64,000 nt of DNA, from assembly GCA_949130485.1 (NCBI GenBank), contig OX422193.1, positions 1,080,001 to 1,144,000 of the forward strand, given 5' to 3'. Of this stretch, positions 28,994-41,204 are shown piece after piece. Source of the stretch: Agelas oroides. Taxonomy: Eukaryota > Porifera > Demospongiae > Agelasida > Agelasidae. The notes beneath the pieces were generated by a model, which saw only the letters and a list, made by a program, of their open reading frames with translations, did no database searches and had not been told where the DNA came from. The position numbers and the translations under genes are program-made. Position 1 is the stretch's first letter. Each line of letters begins with the position of its first letter.

Positions 28994-30856
28994 ATGGTCT
29001 TGTCTATCAGCGAGAGTGTCCTAATATTCAGTGTTCTTATCTATTTGCCGAGATGTTCCAATAGCCGCCAAGATGTGATCCACTCTACAGCTGGAAATAA
29101 AAGTATCAACCATGGGTGTCCATCGTGGTTTATTCCCATCAACAACAGTTCAGACCGCTGCAAATGTGGTGAGCCAATCCACCGCCCAGGGAGGGTGGTG
29201 GATTGTGATCCAAACACAAATCAGACTCTGGTGCGAATACCTCATTGCATGGACTATAATGAAGATAAAGATGAGGTCTTTGTTGGTGAGTGTCCATATA
29301 TCAGCAAGAAAGGAGAGGTTCAGGGAATGTATGTAAAAATTCCACAAAATGTTTCTGAACTGAATCCATGGTTGTGTAGTGGGTTGAACCGCACTGGAGT
29401 GCTGTGCAGCCAATGCCAGGAGGGTTTGGGAACTGCCATCTTTTCCTATTCAATGCAATGTCTTCCATGTATGAGCAGTGGCCTTGGTTGGACATTGTAT
29501 GTATTCCTTGCCACTTTCCCTACCACCATACTTTTCCTGGTTGTGCTAATATTCCAATGTCGCTGTATTACTTCTGGACCAATGAATTTTTACATATTTG
29601 TATGTCAGTTATTAGTCAGTACTCTAAATAATCGGCCATCTACCGGAAACTTATTTGTAAGTGCATCATTTTCATTCATTTTGAGGGTCTTATATGGTAT
29701 TTGGAACCTGGACTTCTTTCGCTATCTCATTCCTCCTTTCTGTGTGAGTGATCAAATTAGTCCACTCCATGTTATCACACTTGAGTATGCTGTGGCCTTT
29801 TATCCTTTGTTGCTAACTATCATTGTATACATCTGCATCCAGTTACATGCTAGAGACTGCCGGGTCATTACCTGTTTGTGTCAAGTGTTTTGTAAGTGCT
29901 TCAGCAGCTGTAGACAAAGGTGGGGAAGACAGTGGGACCCATTTGCCTCACTTGTCCATACATTTGCCGCATTTCTACTCCTCTCCTATTGTAAGATCTT
30001 GATTATATCACTTCAGCTTCTGAGCTACACACAGCTACATGTTCCGACTGGAGGAACAATTAGCCCACCAAGGAGGGTGCTCCACGATCCATCACTAGAA
30101 TGGTTTGGTGAGAAACATTTGCCATTTGCTCTTCCTGCCATCTTTATCCTTTGTATCTTTGTGTTCTTACCAGCACTTTTTCTGTTGCTGTATCCAATGA
30201 AAATCTTTCAGAAGTGTCTTCGGTGCTGTGGTAGAAGGTTGCTCGCATTACATGCATTTGCTGATGTCCTCCAGGGTTGCTACAAGAATGGCACCAATGG
30301 TACAAGGGACTGCCGCTACTTTGCAGGACTTTACCTTGTCTTTCGAATAGTGCTTTTGCCTGCACTGTACGGTGATTCTATAGTTGGCTTCTACAATTAC
30401 TTGGTATTAATTGTATGCCTGGTCACTACATCACTACTTTTTCTTCTTTTTTGTCCTTACAAGAACAGTTATTGGCTTAACATTTGGGACTCGACTGCAT
30501 TTTCACTCTTTGCCTTTGTGGTATTTTGTGTTATGTATTCAAACTTTGTTGCATCTGTTCCCCTCCAAATTACGGAAGTGATTAGTGTTGTACCTTTAGT
30601 ATACTTGGTGATTTATGTGATATACAGACTGGTGGTATGGATGAAGACTCTTCAGATATGTAAGAAAAAACAGAGAAATCAATTGATTCCAGAATCAGAA
30701 GAACCAGACAGACTGACACACCCTGAGGATTATGAACACGATGAAGAAGTTAAGTTGCTCCTTTCTGATGATCAAAGGAGTGATCACCCACAAGATTCTG
30801 AGCTTGAGACCTATCCTGCCTGTGGTAACAGTCAGCAGAAGTATGGTTCTGTTTAA
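28994..30856 (+). CDS. Multi-pass membrane protein, array gene D
   Basis: 620 codons, one exon, no lesion. The signal peptide, Cys pattern, membrane segments and the invariant loops match B. Differences: DRCKCGEPIHRPG is followed by RVVDCDP instead of RVVLCDP; the third hydrophobic segment is four residues shorter (SASFSFILRVLYGIWNL); one Cys is gained in SYCKILIIS; and QKCLRCC replaces QKCLGCC. The tail is EHDEEVKLLLSDDQ and ends CGNSQQKYGSV. Same orientation as C and E. Function unknown. Confidence 0.9.
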   Translation: MVLSISESVLIFSVLIYLPRCSNSRQDVIHSTAGNKSINHGCPSWFIPINNSSDRCKCGEPIHRPGRVVDCDPNTNQTLVRIPHCMDYNEDKDEVFVGECPYISKKGEVQGMYVKIPQNVSELNPWLCSGLNRTGVLCSQCQEGLGTAIFSYSMQCLPCMSSGLGWTLYVFLATFPTTILFLVVLIFQCRCITSGPMNFYIFVCQLLVSTLNNRPSTGNLFVSASFSFILRVLYGIWNLDFFRYLIPPFCVSDQISPLHVITLEYAVAFYPLLLTIIVYICIQLHARDCRVITCLCQVFCKCFSSCRQRWGRQWDPFASLVHTFAAFLLLSYCKILIISLQLLSYTQLHVPTGGTISPPRRVLHDPSLEWFGEKHLPFALPAIFILCIFVFLPALFLLLYPMKIFQKCLRCCGRRLLALHAFADVLQGCYKNGTNGTRDCRYFAGLYLVFRIVLLPALYGDSIVGFYNYLVLIVCLVTTSLLFLLFCPYKNSYWLNIWDSTAFSLFAFVVFCVMYSNFVASVPLQITEVISVVPLVYLVIYVIYRLVVWMKTLQICKKKQRNQLIPESEEPDRLTHPEDYEHDEEVKLLLSDDQRSDHPQDSELETYPACGNSQQKYGSV

Positions 30857-31240
30857 CAATTCGCTGCCAAAAAAAAATATTCGCTTTTAATTTTGTGGTT
30901 GACTTGACAGTTACCAAATTTTGTAGATACATATATACTTGTAGGCAGTTTAGCATTATGGACTACTGTGGCTACTTCAGTTTATACTTGGACAATATTT
31001 CAACTACTACTTAGTTTAGTCCCAGCTATGTATGTTACAACTATTATTAGATTGCTCAAATGGGTCTACATATGGTCATGTTCTTGATTGGTCAATGTGC
31101 ATATTAGTACACTGATATCATTTACTTGTAAATTACAGCATGGTGTATAGTATACACAAATATAGCTAGTTTAAGTACGTAAGGATTAATAGCACCAAAT
31201 TGTAATTCCCTAAATAACATTCACCTTTGCCTGGCAATTT
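30857..31240. repeat. 3' flank of D matching that of C
   Basis: Begins with an A-run (about 30868-30876) specific to this copy, then follows the C flank as described for 26579-26890. Confidence 0.7.
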
Positions 31241-31243
31241 ATA

Positions 31244-31658
31244 AACAGTAAAAAGTTTGAGGTTACTTCAACCATATTTTGGTCACTTCAGTTTCATTCC
31301 TTTTGTGTGTATATGACACGTAAAGTTCAAGGAGTGCTTACAATTTGGACCAGAGTGTAGTTGAGAAGCTTCTCCCAATTAGTACCTCCTTTCAGAAAGG
31401 CTATAAATCAGCATTTCTGGTGAGGTTTGCTGTTTCTTTGATCTTATTCATCTGCCCCTGGAGAGTTCCTTGGTTGCATGGTTGTGGTAGAAATGTCAGA
31501 AATGTAGCCAAATAGGTCTTATGAAAAAAGAGACTAGCTAATGTAACTAAAGAAGAAGCTCCTTAAAGAAAAACTATTTGGTAGCATTCCTTGCATTGGT
31601 GCAAGTAAGACAACCTGAAAATGTGGTTGAAGTATATAACCAAAGTGTTTTTGCAGTG
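31244..31658. mobile_element. MITE family 1, diverged copy 3
   Basis: Ends ACAGTAAAAAGTTTGAGGTT and the inverse of TGGTTGAAG...CAGTG, with many substitutions compared with copies 1 and 2. Absent from the C flank. Confidence 0.6.
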
Positions 31659-31689
31659 TAGGCATTATTGTGCTATTAATTCTAAATAA

Positions 31690-32250
31690 CACAGTGAAGC
31701 GCCCTATTACCTACATCCTAATTACCCTTGAACCGTTCTCTCATAAAATTTATTTTTGCATGATCTGGAAAGTCTAATCAAGGTGTCCACTGAAATCATG
31801 CAGCTCAGCGGAAACAGTGCAACACTCCACCGTGTTCAGATGAGGAAACCGAGATGACCAAAGTGACAAAGACTAAGGAAGAGGAGACCATCGAAATTTG
31901 GGGGTTGATTCAATGATGTTTTGGTACCAGGAGAAGTATACTGTACACGTCACATTGTTCACTGATGACTGTATTGGCACTTTTATGAAGTGCATAGAGT
32001 GTATTATTAGTAATTATACTGAACTGGAAAGTTCCACAAGTGTTATGAGGGAGCTGCTTGCATCCAATGATTAGTGTCAATAGTATAGTTAATAGACCTG
32101 GAAATATTACTTTGTGTATAATGACTGGTACCGACATATCTGGTTCTAGAACCTTGCTTGCCACGACCACCACTGCAGCAAAATGCTATTCTTGTTATGT
32201 CTCCATATGGACTTCTATACAGTTCAGGCAGATGTTTGGACAATAAAACT
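31690..32250. repeat. Dispersed repeat R1, copy 3
   Basis: Same orientation and inner-block state as copy 2. Confidence 0.75.
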
Positions 32251-32254
32251 GCTT

Positions 32255-33155
32255 AGTTAAAATGACCACAAGTGCATGGTTACTACAGCGTCAGGGTTCA
32301 TTGAACAGGTGGGTAGTATGATGAAAGGAATCAACTCCTTCACGATTCCATCTTCAAAGAGCTAGCACAGACACTTGTCTGCTAGCCAACATATATCAGT
32401 TTCTACGCATCCATCTGCTGCTACATGGTTGTTAGCTATCTGGTTCAGAACTGGATAATAGCCAGCAGATGGATGCATATGAACTGGTATACGTTCACAG
32501 TTGGCTAGCAGACAAGTGTCTCTGCTAGCTCTTTGAAGCTTGATGGATTGGGAGTTTATAAACAGATGCTTGGTTGCTATAATCATCAATCCACCCATGC
32601 AGTTTGGATAGCCTGTATGCATTTCACTTTACTATGTTTAGTTTAGGTGTGTATGGTGTCCTATTATATCGCAAGTGTTCCGAAGTTGATGGGGAACTGC
32701 AAGCTAGTGTATGGTTACTGCAGTTTCAGGGTTCATTGAACAAGTGGGTAGTATGATTAAAGTAATTCCAAAACACAACTATATCATCCATCAACTCCCT
32801 CTCAATTCTATCTTCAAAAAGCTAGCACAAAGACTTGTCTGCTAGCCAACATATATCAGTTCCTATGCATCCATCTGCTGCTGCATGGTTATTATCTGGT
32901 TCAGAACTGGATAATAGCCAGCAGATGGATGCATATGAACTGGTATACATTCACAGTTGGCTAGCAGACAAGTGTCTCTGCTAGCTCTTTGAAGCTTGAT
33001 GGATTGTGAGTCTATATAAACATAAAGGTACTTGGTTGCCATCCACCCATGCAGTTGGAATAGCCTGTATGCATTTCACTTTACTATGTTTATTTTAGAT
33101 GTGTATACACTGTTATCTCCCTGTTCATGGGCGGATCAAAGATACCGGTGTAAGC
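32255..33155. repeat. Two successive R2 repeats (cores about 32330-32546 and 32787-33003)
   Basis: Two R2 units in direct tandem order, each with the full foldback core. The second ends in GGGCGGATCAAAG as does 3600-4010. The first unit has lost about 12 bp just before its core. Confidence 0.7.
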
Positions 33156-33294
33156 GCGATGTGGGGACCCCCGTGATATGGGGACCCTCGTCCCCATATC
33201 CCTAGTGATATGGGGACCCCCCCAGCCCCATTTCGCTAGCGATATAGGGATCCCCTCAGCGTTTTGGGGACCCCGGAAGACACGGTGTCATGTG

Positions 33295-34250
33295 AAAATA
33301 GGCCCCCCCCATTTTGGGGCCAGGGCCCCAAAATTTTAACATTTTGGGGCCCCATGGGGCCCTAATATATTAATATATTAATATTTTGAGGCCCCCTTGT
33401 GAGATTGGGCCCCCCCATACATTCTCTTAGGGGGGAGTCTAATGACAGCTAACTGCAAGTTATGTAGAGTGAAATGACATACAAAAGCAAAGTCAAACAC
33501 AATCTTAAGTGATGGTAAAGAAATCAGTACATAGAACAAGTGGAACACTTCCAGTTATCAGTGTTAGAACTACTACACAAACCTACACACTCTTAAAGTG
33601 AAACCAAGTACTACAGCCTTCACACTCCACCATGTCATCGTAACTTTCTGGCCTCTTACAAAAACAGTAACTTTAACAAACAAATGTCTCAGTCTAGACC
33701 TCTTCACTGGCACTGGCACTGATGATGGTGGAAACAGAGATAGTTCCTCCTTCTCAAAACATTCCTCTAAGTGGCTCCGCATTCTACTTTGGTTATAGTC
33801 AATGTTGCGGGGGTTCTTCAAGGTTAGTAAGTTCAATAATAATGTGAACAATAATAATAGGTATCTAGCTCAAACCAGTCATGGACTCACATATTTGATC
33901 ACATCCTTGCTCTGCCCAGGCCAGTAATACTTCGAACACACAAGGTCCAACAGTCGATGATGAACCTGGATGTTTGTCGTCGGTTGCGGAGGACGCGTCT
34001 GGCTTGTCCGTGATAGCACTTTCCATAGTGAGTTTTTGAGTAGAAACACTGTTCTACCCTTCTTCCTTTTATACTATGTTTGACAGATTCTGACATTCTT
34101 GCATGGGATAGCCGTACCAAACGCTTCTTCCTGCCGCGCCAAAAGCACAAGCTCAAAGGGGGCCCCAAAATCACAGCGGGGGCCCCATAACGTTAATAAT
34201 ATGGGGCCCCATGGGGCCCCATTCTAATGGGGGCCCCAAAATTTTATGAC
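33295..34250. mobile_element. Inner Ginger-like element with GGGGCCCC ends
   Basis: Both ends are made of GGGGCCCCAAAATTTT and CCCCATGGGGCCC blocks in inverse order. On the minus strand at 33573-33851 it holds a shifted Ulp1-like tail (MRSHLEECFEKEELSLFPPS) followed by a broken PHD finger. It sits inside the outer element. Confidence 0.55.
33573..33851 (-). pseudogene. Ulp1-like tail and broken PHD finger of the inner element
   Basis: The stretch QSRMRSHLEECFEKEELSLF matches the end of the protease domain in the other two Ginger-like copies. The following PHD region is out of frame: the Cys and GWFH-type pattern can only be followed by changing frame. Non-functional. Confidence 0.5.
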
Positions 34251-34299
34251 AACAGACCTGTTCGTAAACATCGGGCGCTGGACCTTGACGTCCATTGAT

Positions 34300-34718
34300 T
34301 AGAAGGGCGAAGATGGTGATCTAATGCTGGAGATCAATGTCCTGACTGTCCAACAGCAGTTTGGAAGCTGTGACTGCATGTGGACTGTTTGCGATAGCAT
34401 TCACGCTTCATTTGGCCATGGGGGATAATCCTCAGCACATTCTCTTTGAGCAGTCCCAGACGAGATCTCATCTTCTCAAGTGCTTCCAAAAGAAGATGGA
34501 ACCATTTCCCACAAGAAAGTCGCTTCTATCCCCACCGAGAATGCACCTTTCTTCCCATATGTGACATTAGAACTTTTTTGTGTACATGTCACATGCCGGA
34601 GACTTACGATGATATGGTAGAATGTGAGGAATGTGGAGAGTGGTTTCATTTGAAGTGCATGGGACTTACAAAAGCACCTACAGAAGATGAACTGTGGTTT
34701 TGTAACAAATGTAATTAG
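34300..34718 (+). pseudogene. Ulp1-like protease end and intact PHD finger of the outer element
   Basis: Before the catalytic site the frame reads TVQQQFGSCDC. A 4-nt insertion (GACTGCATGTGG where GACTGTGG is expected) shifts it, after which GLFAIAFTLHLAMGDNPQ continues. A later shift leads into an intact PHD finger (34570-34715): CTCHMPE, MVECEECGEWFHLKCMG and WFCNKCN. The PHD frame of about 90 codons is open, but there is no sign that it is expressed on its own. Confidence 0.6.
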
Positions 34719-34930
34719 CTACTAATGATAATATTGTTGTTCTTTACTTGTACATACTATTGCGTAAGCATATTTCACTCTTGCATATATACAGTTAATA
34801 CATGTCTTTTCCAATTGCGTATAGAACACAAACCTTATAGGGGTCCCTAAATCACTGAAGGATCCCCATATCACCAGAGTTCTGGGGACCCCAGGGCCCC
34901 ATATCCCTAGTGATATGGGCCCTAGGGATT

Positions 34931-36280
34931 TCAGCCTTTCACATAGTTCACTATTTCCTCTTGTTGTCGCGCTCTGAGCCCACACTCTGACTTACAGCCC
35001 TTATGAGAGCGTCTAAAACCGACTGAACGTTGTAGTTGCCTATTCTGCCTTCTCTGGCACGAAGAATAAATGTCAAAATGACCGTGTTTTTTTTTCTATA
35101 ACAATTTTGCGATAATGCAAGGGTACATAAATAGCAATTGCTAACTTGATAATGCACCCAGAAAGAAATGCAACTTAACTAAGACTTAAATATTAGTGTT
35201 AAGGGTTAGGTGAGGTATTAAATGTACGTAAAGTGGTCCTAATATAAGTCTCCAGACCCTTCCCTCAGCGTGCCGCATACTGAAAGCGATCGGCGCTGCG
35301 CGGAAAGGGGTCTGGCTTACGAGACTAGTTGTTGATACGAAAACTAGGCACTGATGGGAAGGACAATAGGATTGCAGGAGGGCTAAAGCCAGTAAACGCG
35401 CGCAGCCTGAGGTGCACGAATATTGAGAGTGATAAAACGACTTCATTCATCAAGTCTGGCTCACGTAGGCAGTTTCAAGCCTTGGGAACGGACCCCGCTT
35501 TGTAAGTCAAACTACAATAATATGCACAATCTTTTTAGTGTAGCCCGTCTACAGCCCTTCTTAGTTCATACAAGGCTTAGCTTTGTAACCATCGAGGTCT
35601 TCCACAAGGCTTACCCAGTTTTGTAGCTCCTCTGCAACTTCAGATACAAAGAGCGGTAGCAGAGCTACCTCGCGCTCGCTGGATGGCAGTTCCACGTGCA
35701 ATGTCGGCAATTTTCATTTCCGGTCAATCCATTATTCCGCTATTCCGTTATTCCGTATTCCGCGTTTTACAGCGTCCCTCTTTTTCTTGAGTTTTTGCTG
35801 ACAAGTTTAGTAATTCAACACTGCCTTTGGCTGCTGTGGCTACTTCAACCTTCTCCATTGTGAAAGACCAAAGACAACTGATTCACTAGCATGCACTGGA
35901 CAACAGTACTTTCGTATATTGTAGTTCCAACTCGGGTTAAAATAATACACGGCGGTATATACTAGTCTCGGGGGGTTCACAACTCCGTCGTTCATGTCTT
36001 GGCAACGTAATACGTTGGTCTCTGGAGCTCACGCCTCCGTCGTTCTGTGTTAGTCGTAGAGTGCCTGTCTGAGATTCCCCTTAGCGGGCGCGCTTCGCGC
36101 GCTTTATTACGCTTCGCCAAGTATCAAGTGTACACTGGCCCCCCCTTTCAATATCCTAGATCCGCCACTGCTTGTTCCTAGCCCCCCCTCTCCCCAGCGG
36201 CGTGCTGACGTAATACTGTACTGATCTGTTGAAAGGGAAATTCTTATTACCAGGTCAGGCAATATGCAGCGTATGGCAAC
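34931..36280. other. No gene seen; hairpin at 35253-35325 and a transposon end near 36173
   Basis: The hairpin pairs TCCAGACCCTTCC with its inverse and ends CGAGACTAG. At about 36156-36173 the sequence CCTAGATCCGCCACTG looks like the end of a transposon (inverse CAGTGGCGGATCTAGG); its partner end was not found. Short frames here lack recognisable domains. Confidence 0.4.
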
Positions 36281-36287
36281 TGTATAA

Positions 36288-36392
36288 AGCTCGAGTTCGC
36301 TTACTGGTTTGAACGAGTCGTATGATTGATCGCACGCTCGCTGCTCGGCATTTTATGCGAAAATTTCCCTCGTTAAACGTTTGCGTTCAGTA
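36288..36392 (+). promoter_or_regulatory. Conserved upstream module of gene E
   Basis: A full version: AGCTCGAGTTCGC, TTTGAACGAGTCGTATGATT, GATCGCACGCTCGCTGCTCG, TTTATGCGAAAATTTCC and TTTGCGTTCAGT before the ATG. The gene it serves is a pseudogene. Confidence 0.55.
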
Positions 36393-38252
36393 TGGTCGTG
36401 TCTACCTGCATGGCAGAGTGTCCTAGTATTCAGTGTTCTTATCTGTTTGCCGGGATGTTCTTACAGCCATCAAGAAGTGATCCACGCTGCAACTGGGAAT
36501 AAAAGTATCAACCACGGCTGTCCATCGTGGTTTATTCCTAGTTCAGACCGCTGCAAATGTGGTGAGCCAATCCACCGCCCAGGGAGGGTGGTGCTTTGTG
36601 ATCCAAATACAAATCAAACTCTGGTGCGACTATCTTATTGCATGGACTATAATGAAGAAGATGATGAGGTCTTTGTTGGTGATTGTTATTTTATCAACAA
36701 GAAAGGAGAGCTTCAGGGAATGTATGTATAATTTCCACAGAATGTTTCTGAATTGAACCCATTCCTGTGTAGTGGGTTGAACCGCACTGGAGTGATGTGC
36801 AGCCAATGCCAGGAGGGTTTGGGAACTTCCATCTTTTCCTATTCAATGCAATGTCTTCCGTGTATGAGCAGTGGCCTTGGTTGGACATTGTATGTGTTTC
36901 TTGCTACTTTCCCCACAACCATACTTTTCCTGGTTGTGCTAATATTCCAATGTCGCTGTATTACTTCTGGACCAATGAATTCCTACATATTTATATGTCA
37001 GTTAATAGTCAGTACTCTAAATAATCAGCCATCTGTAGTGAATTTATTTACAAGTGCATCACCATTTTCGTTCATTTTGAGGGTCATTTATACCATATAT
37101 GGTATTTGGAACCTTGACTTCTTTCGCTATCTCATTCCTCCTTTCTGTGTGAGTGATCCGATCAGTCCACTTCATGTTGTGGCACTTGAGTACATTGTGG
37201 CCTTTTATCCTTTGTTGCTGACTATCATTGTATACATCTGCATCCAGTTACATGCTAGAGACTGCCAGGTCATTGTCTGTGTGTGCCGAGTGTTTTGTAA
37301 GTGCTTCAGCAGCTGTAGACAAAGGTGGGGAAGACAGTGGGACCCACTTGCGTCACTTGTTCATACATTTGCTGCATTTCTACTCCTCTCCTATTCCAAG
37401 ATCTTGATTATATCACTTCAGCTTCTGAGCTACACACAACTATACATCTTCCTACTGGAGGAACAATTAGCCCACCAATGAGGGTGCTCCATGATCCATC
37501 ACTAGAATGGTTTGGTGAGAAACATCTGCCATTTGCTCTTCCTGCCATCTTCATCCTTTGTATCTTTGTGTTCTTACCGGCACTTTTTCTGTTGCTGTAT
37601 CCAATGAAAATCTTTCAGAAGTGTCTTGGGTGCTGTGGAAGAAGGTTGCTTGTATTTGCTGATGTCTTCCAAGGCTGCTACAAGAATGGCACCAATGGTA
37701 CAAGGGACTGCCGGTACTTTGCAGGACTTTATCTTGTTCTTCGAATAGTGCTTCTGCCTGCACTGTATGGTGGTTCTATAGTTGGCTTCTACCATGGGAT
37801 GGTATCAACTGTATGTCTGGTCACTGCATCACTACTTTTTCTTCTTTTTCGTCCTTACAAAGACAGTTCTTGGCTTAACATTTGGGACTCCATCGCATTT
37901 TCAGTCTTTGCCTTCATGCTAATTAGTATTATGTATTCAAAGTTTGTTGCGTCTGTTCCCGTTCAGCTTATAGAAGTGATTGGTGTTTTTACCTTCGGTA
38001 TACTTGATAATTTATGTGATATACAGACTGGTGGTATGGATGAAGACTCTTCAGATATGTAAGAAAAAGCACAGAGATGAATTGATTCCAGAAACAGAAG
38101 AGCCAGACAGACTTACACACCCTGAAGATTATGAAAATGACAAAGGTAAATTGCTGCTTTTTGACAATCAAGGAAACAATTACCCACAAGATGCTAACCT
38201 GGAGACCTATCCTGCATGTGGAAACAGTCAGCAGAATTATGGTTCTGTTTAA
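36393..38252 (+). pseudogene. Array gene E, nonsense codon and three frameshifts
   Basis: Compared with B and F, the lesions are: four extra bases at about 36404-36412 (CCTGCATGGCAG), shifting the frame within the signal peptide; loss of three codons in the IPINNSSD motif; AAA to TAA at 36729-36731 (after GMYV); two extra bases at about 37441 (CAACTATACATC); a 9-bp in-frame deletion in LLALHAFADV (about 37652); and one extra T at about 37985-37990. All the rest aligns with the family, and the tail (CKKKHRDELIPETEEP, LFDNQGNNYPQDANLETYP) is nearly identical to F. It is convergent to F, with 3' flanks mirrored. Clearly dead as a full-length gene. Confidence 0.92.
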
Positions 38253-38600
38253 CACTCACTTTCACTTTATAATTCTTTTTATAGCACTTTTCATATCTGA
38301 TTCACTTGACAGTTGCCACATTATTTCATTAGGCAGTTTAGCAGTATGGAGTACTAGTTTAAACTTGGGCTATTTCATCAGCTAATCAATTTTGTGTAAT
38401 CTGCTTATGTATATATAACTGTTAGCTACTGCGCCTATCATTAGAATGGTGTCATTTTGTTTACTTTTCACATGTTGTATTCTCCTTTTATGTGTATAAA
38501 TTATCTAAAACTACAGCTTGGATTGAGCAGTAAATGCGGGGAGTTAACTGGGCTCCAGGGCAGGGTTGTTTTAGTTAACTAAAAAATGCATTTTTGTAAG
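38253..38600. repeat. 3' flank of E; left arm of the E/F inverted duplication
   Basis: Matches 40980-41204 inverted (CTTTATAATTCTTTTTATAGC, ATCTGATTCACTTGACAGTT, AATTTTGTGTAATCTGC). Confidence 0.75.
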
Positions 38601-40440
38601 GCATTTTCGTTGTAGTAATTCGAGCAAAGTAACCACACCCCAAGATGCTCATAAGAGGCTAGTGCTGCAGGTTTACCTTGGCTCAAACACTTTAGAGTTC
38701 AGTGCTATACGTAAGTAAAATGTTTGTTAGTAGGCTTTACGAAAACAAAGTTCACTGCTACTTAGCTACAAGACTAGAAGTAGAAGGCTTTAGAGATCAG
38801 GATTTATTTACTTGAAGTAGAAAGCCTTAGAGTTCAGAGTTTTGTGGCTTCTTAAAAAAACTTTACCCTCAAGGGAGGAGCCAGACATCAGTTTATCAAT
38901 CGTGAACAGCAAGGCATGCCTTCACCAGCTTTATACAAGTAGATAATTTGCCATTTCTGTCAGAGTGATGACTATATAATCATCCTACTTTCGTTTGAAA
39001 TGACGATGTCCTTAAGATCGGGGGTGTGGCGCTAGCTTAGTAACTAGAGTGTTTGTATCATGGCTGCATAAGATGTTAATCATAACTTGTAGTGTTTTTT
39101 GTGAACTATCACAATAATGTACCACCACATAATTATTATATTAGTCTCATCCCCAGACCCTAGCTACCCTCTTACAAGGAAAAATGGTCTGGGGAACCAA
39201 GTCGAGTTTCTTAGACTAGCGTGCCTTTTTGTGACTAGTGTGACCTAGCAACATTCACCAAACCTGCTCAAAAAGTGAAAAATGTTTGGATAACCGAGTT
39301 GAGGGGCAAAATTTAGCTGCTGTAAGGGAGGTGCATTGTAATAATCAACAATCTCACAATCTCATTGGTCTTTAAACTGCAATTTGGGAATAGACCCAGG
39401 AAACTTCACTTCGTTCACCACACCATTTTTCACTGGGTGCGCACGTGGGCTGGGCATGAGACTAGCTACACATATATGAACTGCTCAGAAACAAAAAAGA
39501 TTTCAGCAATATTGGGTAACATACCTCTTATTATCCTTTTAGTGGGTATACCTAGAAATGTTTGGCCTGCTATGCACTACAGGGTATGTACCAAGCATTT
39601 CTATAGGTATACCCATTACAGGATGTGTACCAAACATTTTCAGGTATACCTAGAAATGCTTGCTAATTACATATTCTATAGCAGGTATAACTAGAAACCC
39701 AAGCTCCTGCCAGGCTATTGCTGCATAAGCTGAGCAGGGCCTGGGAATGAGGCTACCATGCATGTATCTGTGTTTCATTTATGCAACAGTGTATTGTGTG
39801 TGTTACATTGGTAAATTATGTGTTTGTAAGTCATATATACAAGTTGTGTGAGAGTATGTTTATATCAGGAGAGCATTAGAAAAAAGGGAGGGGAGAAGAA
39901 TGTGTAACTCTCAATAACGGTAATTAGTCGAAATGAACTCCCACCTGCTATACAACCATCGTAGCATACACAAAAACAAAACTTTCCAGCGGAAGGTCTA
40001 ACATTGTTGACCAACAGAGCCCCCAAAAAGTGGTATCATGTGGCATGTGTGGTTAGTCCACAACCTTAACAGGAGTAATATATGAACCAGTAGCTATGTG
40101 ATCAACTTCTGCAGCGGAATATTAAATGTTGGATTTCTACTCAACTACCACATATCTCACAATCAGTGTATATTTACCCACCACAGGCCCTGGTGTTGGT
40201 TGCTGCAACTGGGATTCAGAAAGTGTGGAATTATTATTGCCAGAAATGTAACAAGAATAGTATTCAGCTGCAGTGATGATTGTGGCTAGCCAAGTTTCTA
40301 GACTTGCTTTCTGTATTGTGTAAAGGAACTGACAGGTCTGGTTCTACTAGGGACACTTGTATCATTATTGCATGTGAGCAGCACTCTTTTCAGAAGTGTC
40401 ACTTCCTTATTTGGTTAATAGTGTAGTTTCACACACAGAA
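38601..40440. repeat. Spacer between E and F: R3, foldback, degenerate transporter tail, R1
   Basis: 38620-38880 and 39240-39470 are R3-type repeats. 39700-39756 is a TAGCCTC-family hairpin. About 39340-40440 matches 58190-59040 inverted, so it contains a decayed copy of the last exons of the SLC18B1-like gene: the 27-bp exon is replaced by TAAATTATGTGTTT and the last exon by a frame with a stop at AAGAATGTGTAA. 39950-40440 is R1. Confidence 0.6.
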
Positions 40441-40980
40441 TATTCATAGAGTATTTTAGCTATTTTCTGTGAAATAGCATAGTAAATGAACCAATCAGAT
40501 TGCTCAGATGGCTGTCCACTGAGCAAAAATTAAAATACTGGTCAATGTGCATAAAAGTACACTGACATTGTTTACTTGTAAATTATAACAGAGTTTATAG
40601 CAAACAATGATATTGTTTGCTTGTAAATTATAGGACAGTTTATACCTATGACTCCCACTCATCTATATACCCTAGAGATCAGTGACTCCCCTAGTCATTC
40701 TACCCTAGTGCTGGATGACTTCCGCTGGGTTAAATGACTCCCCAGGGAGTAAGTGAACCCCAGGGCAGTGTTGTTTTGGTTTAATGTTCAGACTAGTGGT
40801 TTATGTTTTAGTTTAATTAGGCTACAGATTTAAATTGCTAGTTTAGTTGTAGTTCTAATTACTATAAATCCAAAAAGAGCCAGTATCGGTAGTTTTAGTT
40901 GTAGTTAACTTTCTTGTAGTTAAGTTGTAGTTATTTTTGGGTGATTTTAAAGTAGTTTGGTTGTAGTTTTGAATTAGTGG
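40441..40980. other. Low-complexity GTAGTTTTAGTT-rich stretch, no gene seen
   Basis: From about 40790 to 41010 the sequence is built of TTAGTT/TGTAGTT runs. Part of it (GAAAATGCCTTACAAAA) is the inverse of 38598-38615, closing a foldback around the spacer. Confidence 0.45.
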
Positions 40981-41204
40981 ACTAAGGTAGTATTGACTTA
41001 GTTTTAGTTTCAATTACTACAATGAAAATGCCTTACAAAACAGTTATATATACATAAGCAGATTACACAAAATTGAGTAGCTGATGAAATAGCCCAAGTT
41101 TAAACTGGTACTCCATACTGCTAAACTAAAATAAACGGTGGCAACTGTCAAGTGAATCAGATATGAAAAGTGCTATAAAAAGAATTATAAAGTGAAAGTG
41201 AGTG

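Larger units (their letters stand above)
33160..34930. mobile_element. Outer Ginger-like element with GGGGACCCC ends
   Basis: Ends are built of GATATGGGGACCC and TCCCTAGTGATATGGG blocks at 33160-33290 and of their inverse at 34838-34925. It is interrupted by a second element at about 33295-34250. The part right of the insertion codes on the plus strand for the Ulp1-like end and PHD finger at 34300-34718. Confidence 0.6.

Noticed and set aside
35930..36180. Gene suggested by CpG-rich DNA upstream of E
   Set aside because: The sequence ends in a transposon-like terminus (inverse of CAGTGGCGGATCTAGG) and has no coding signal.
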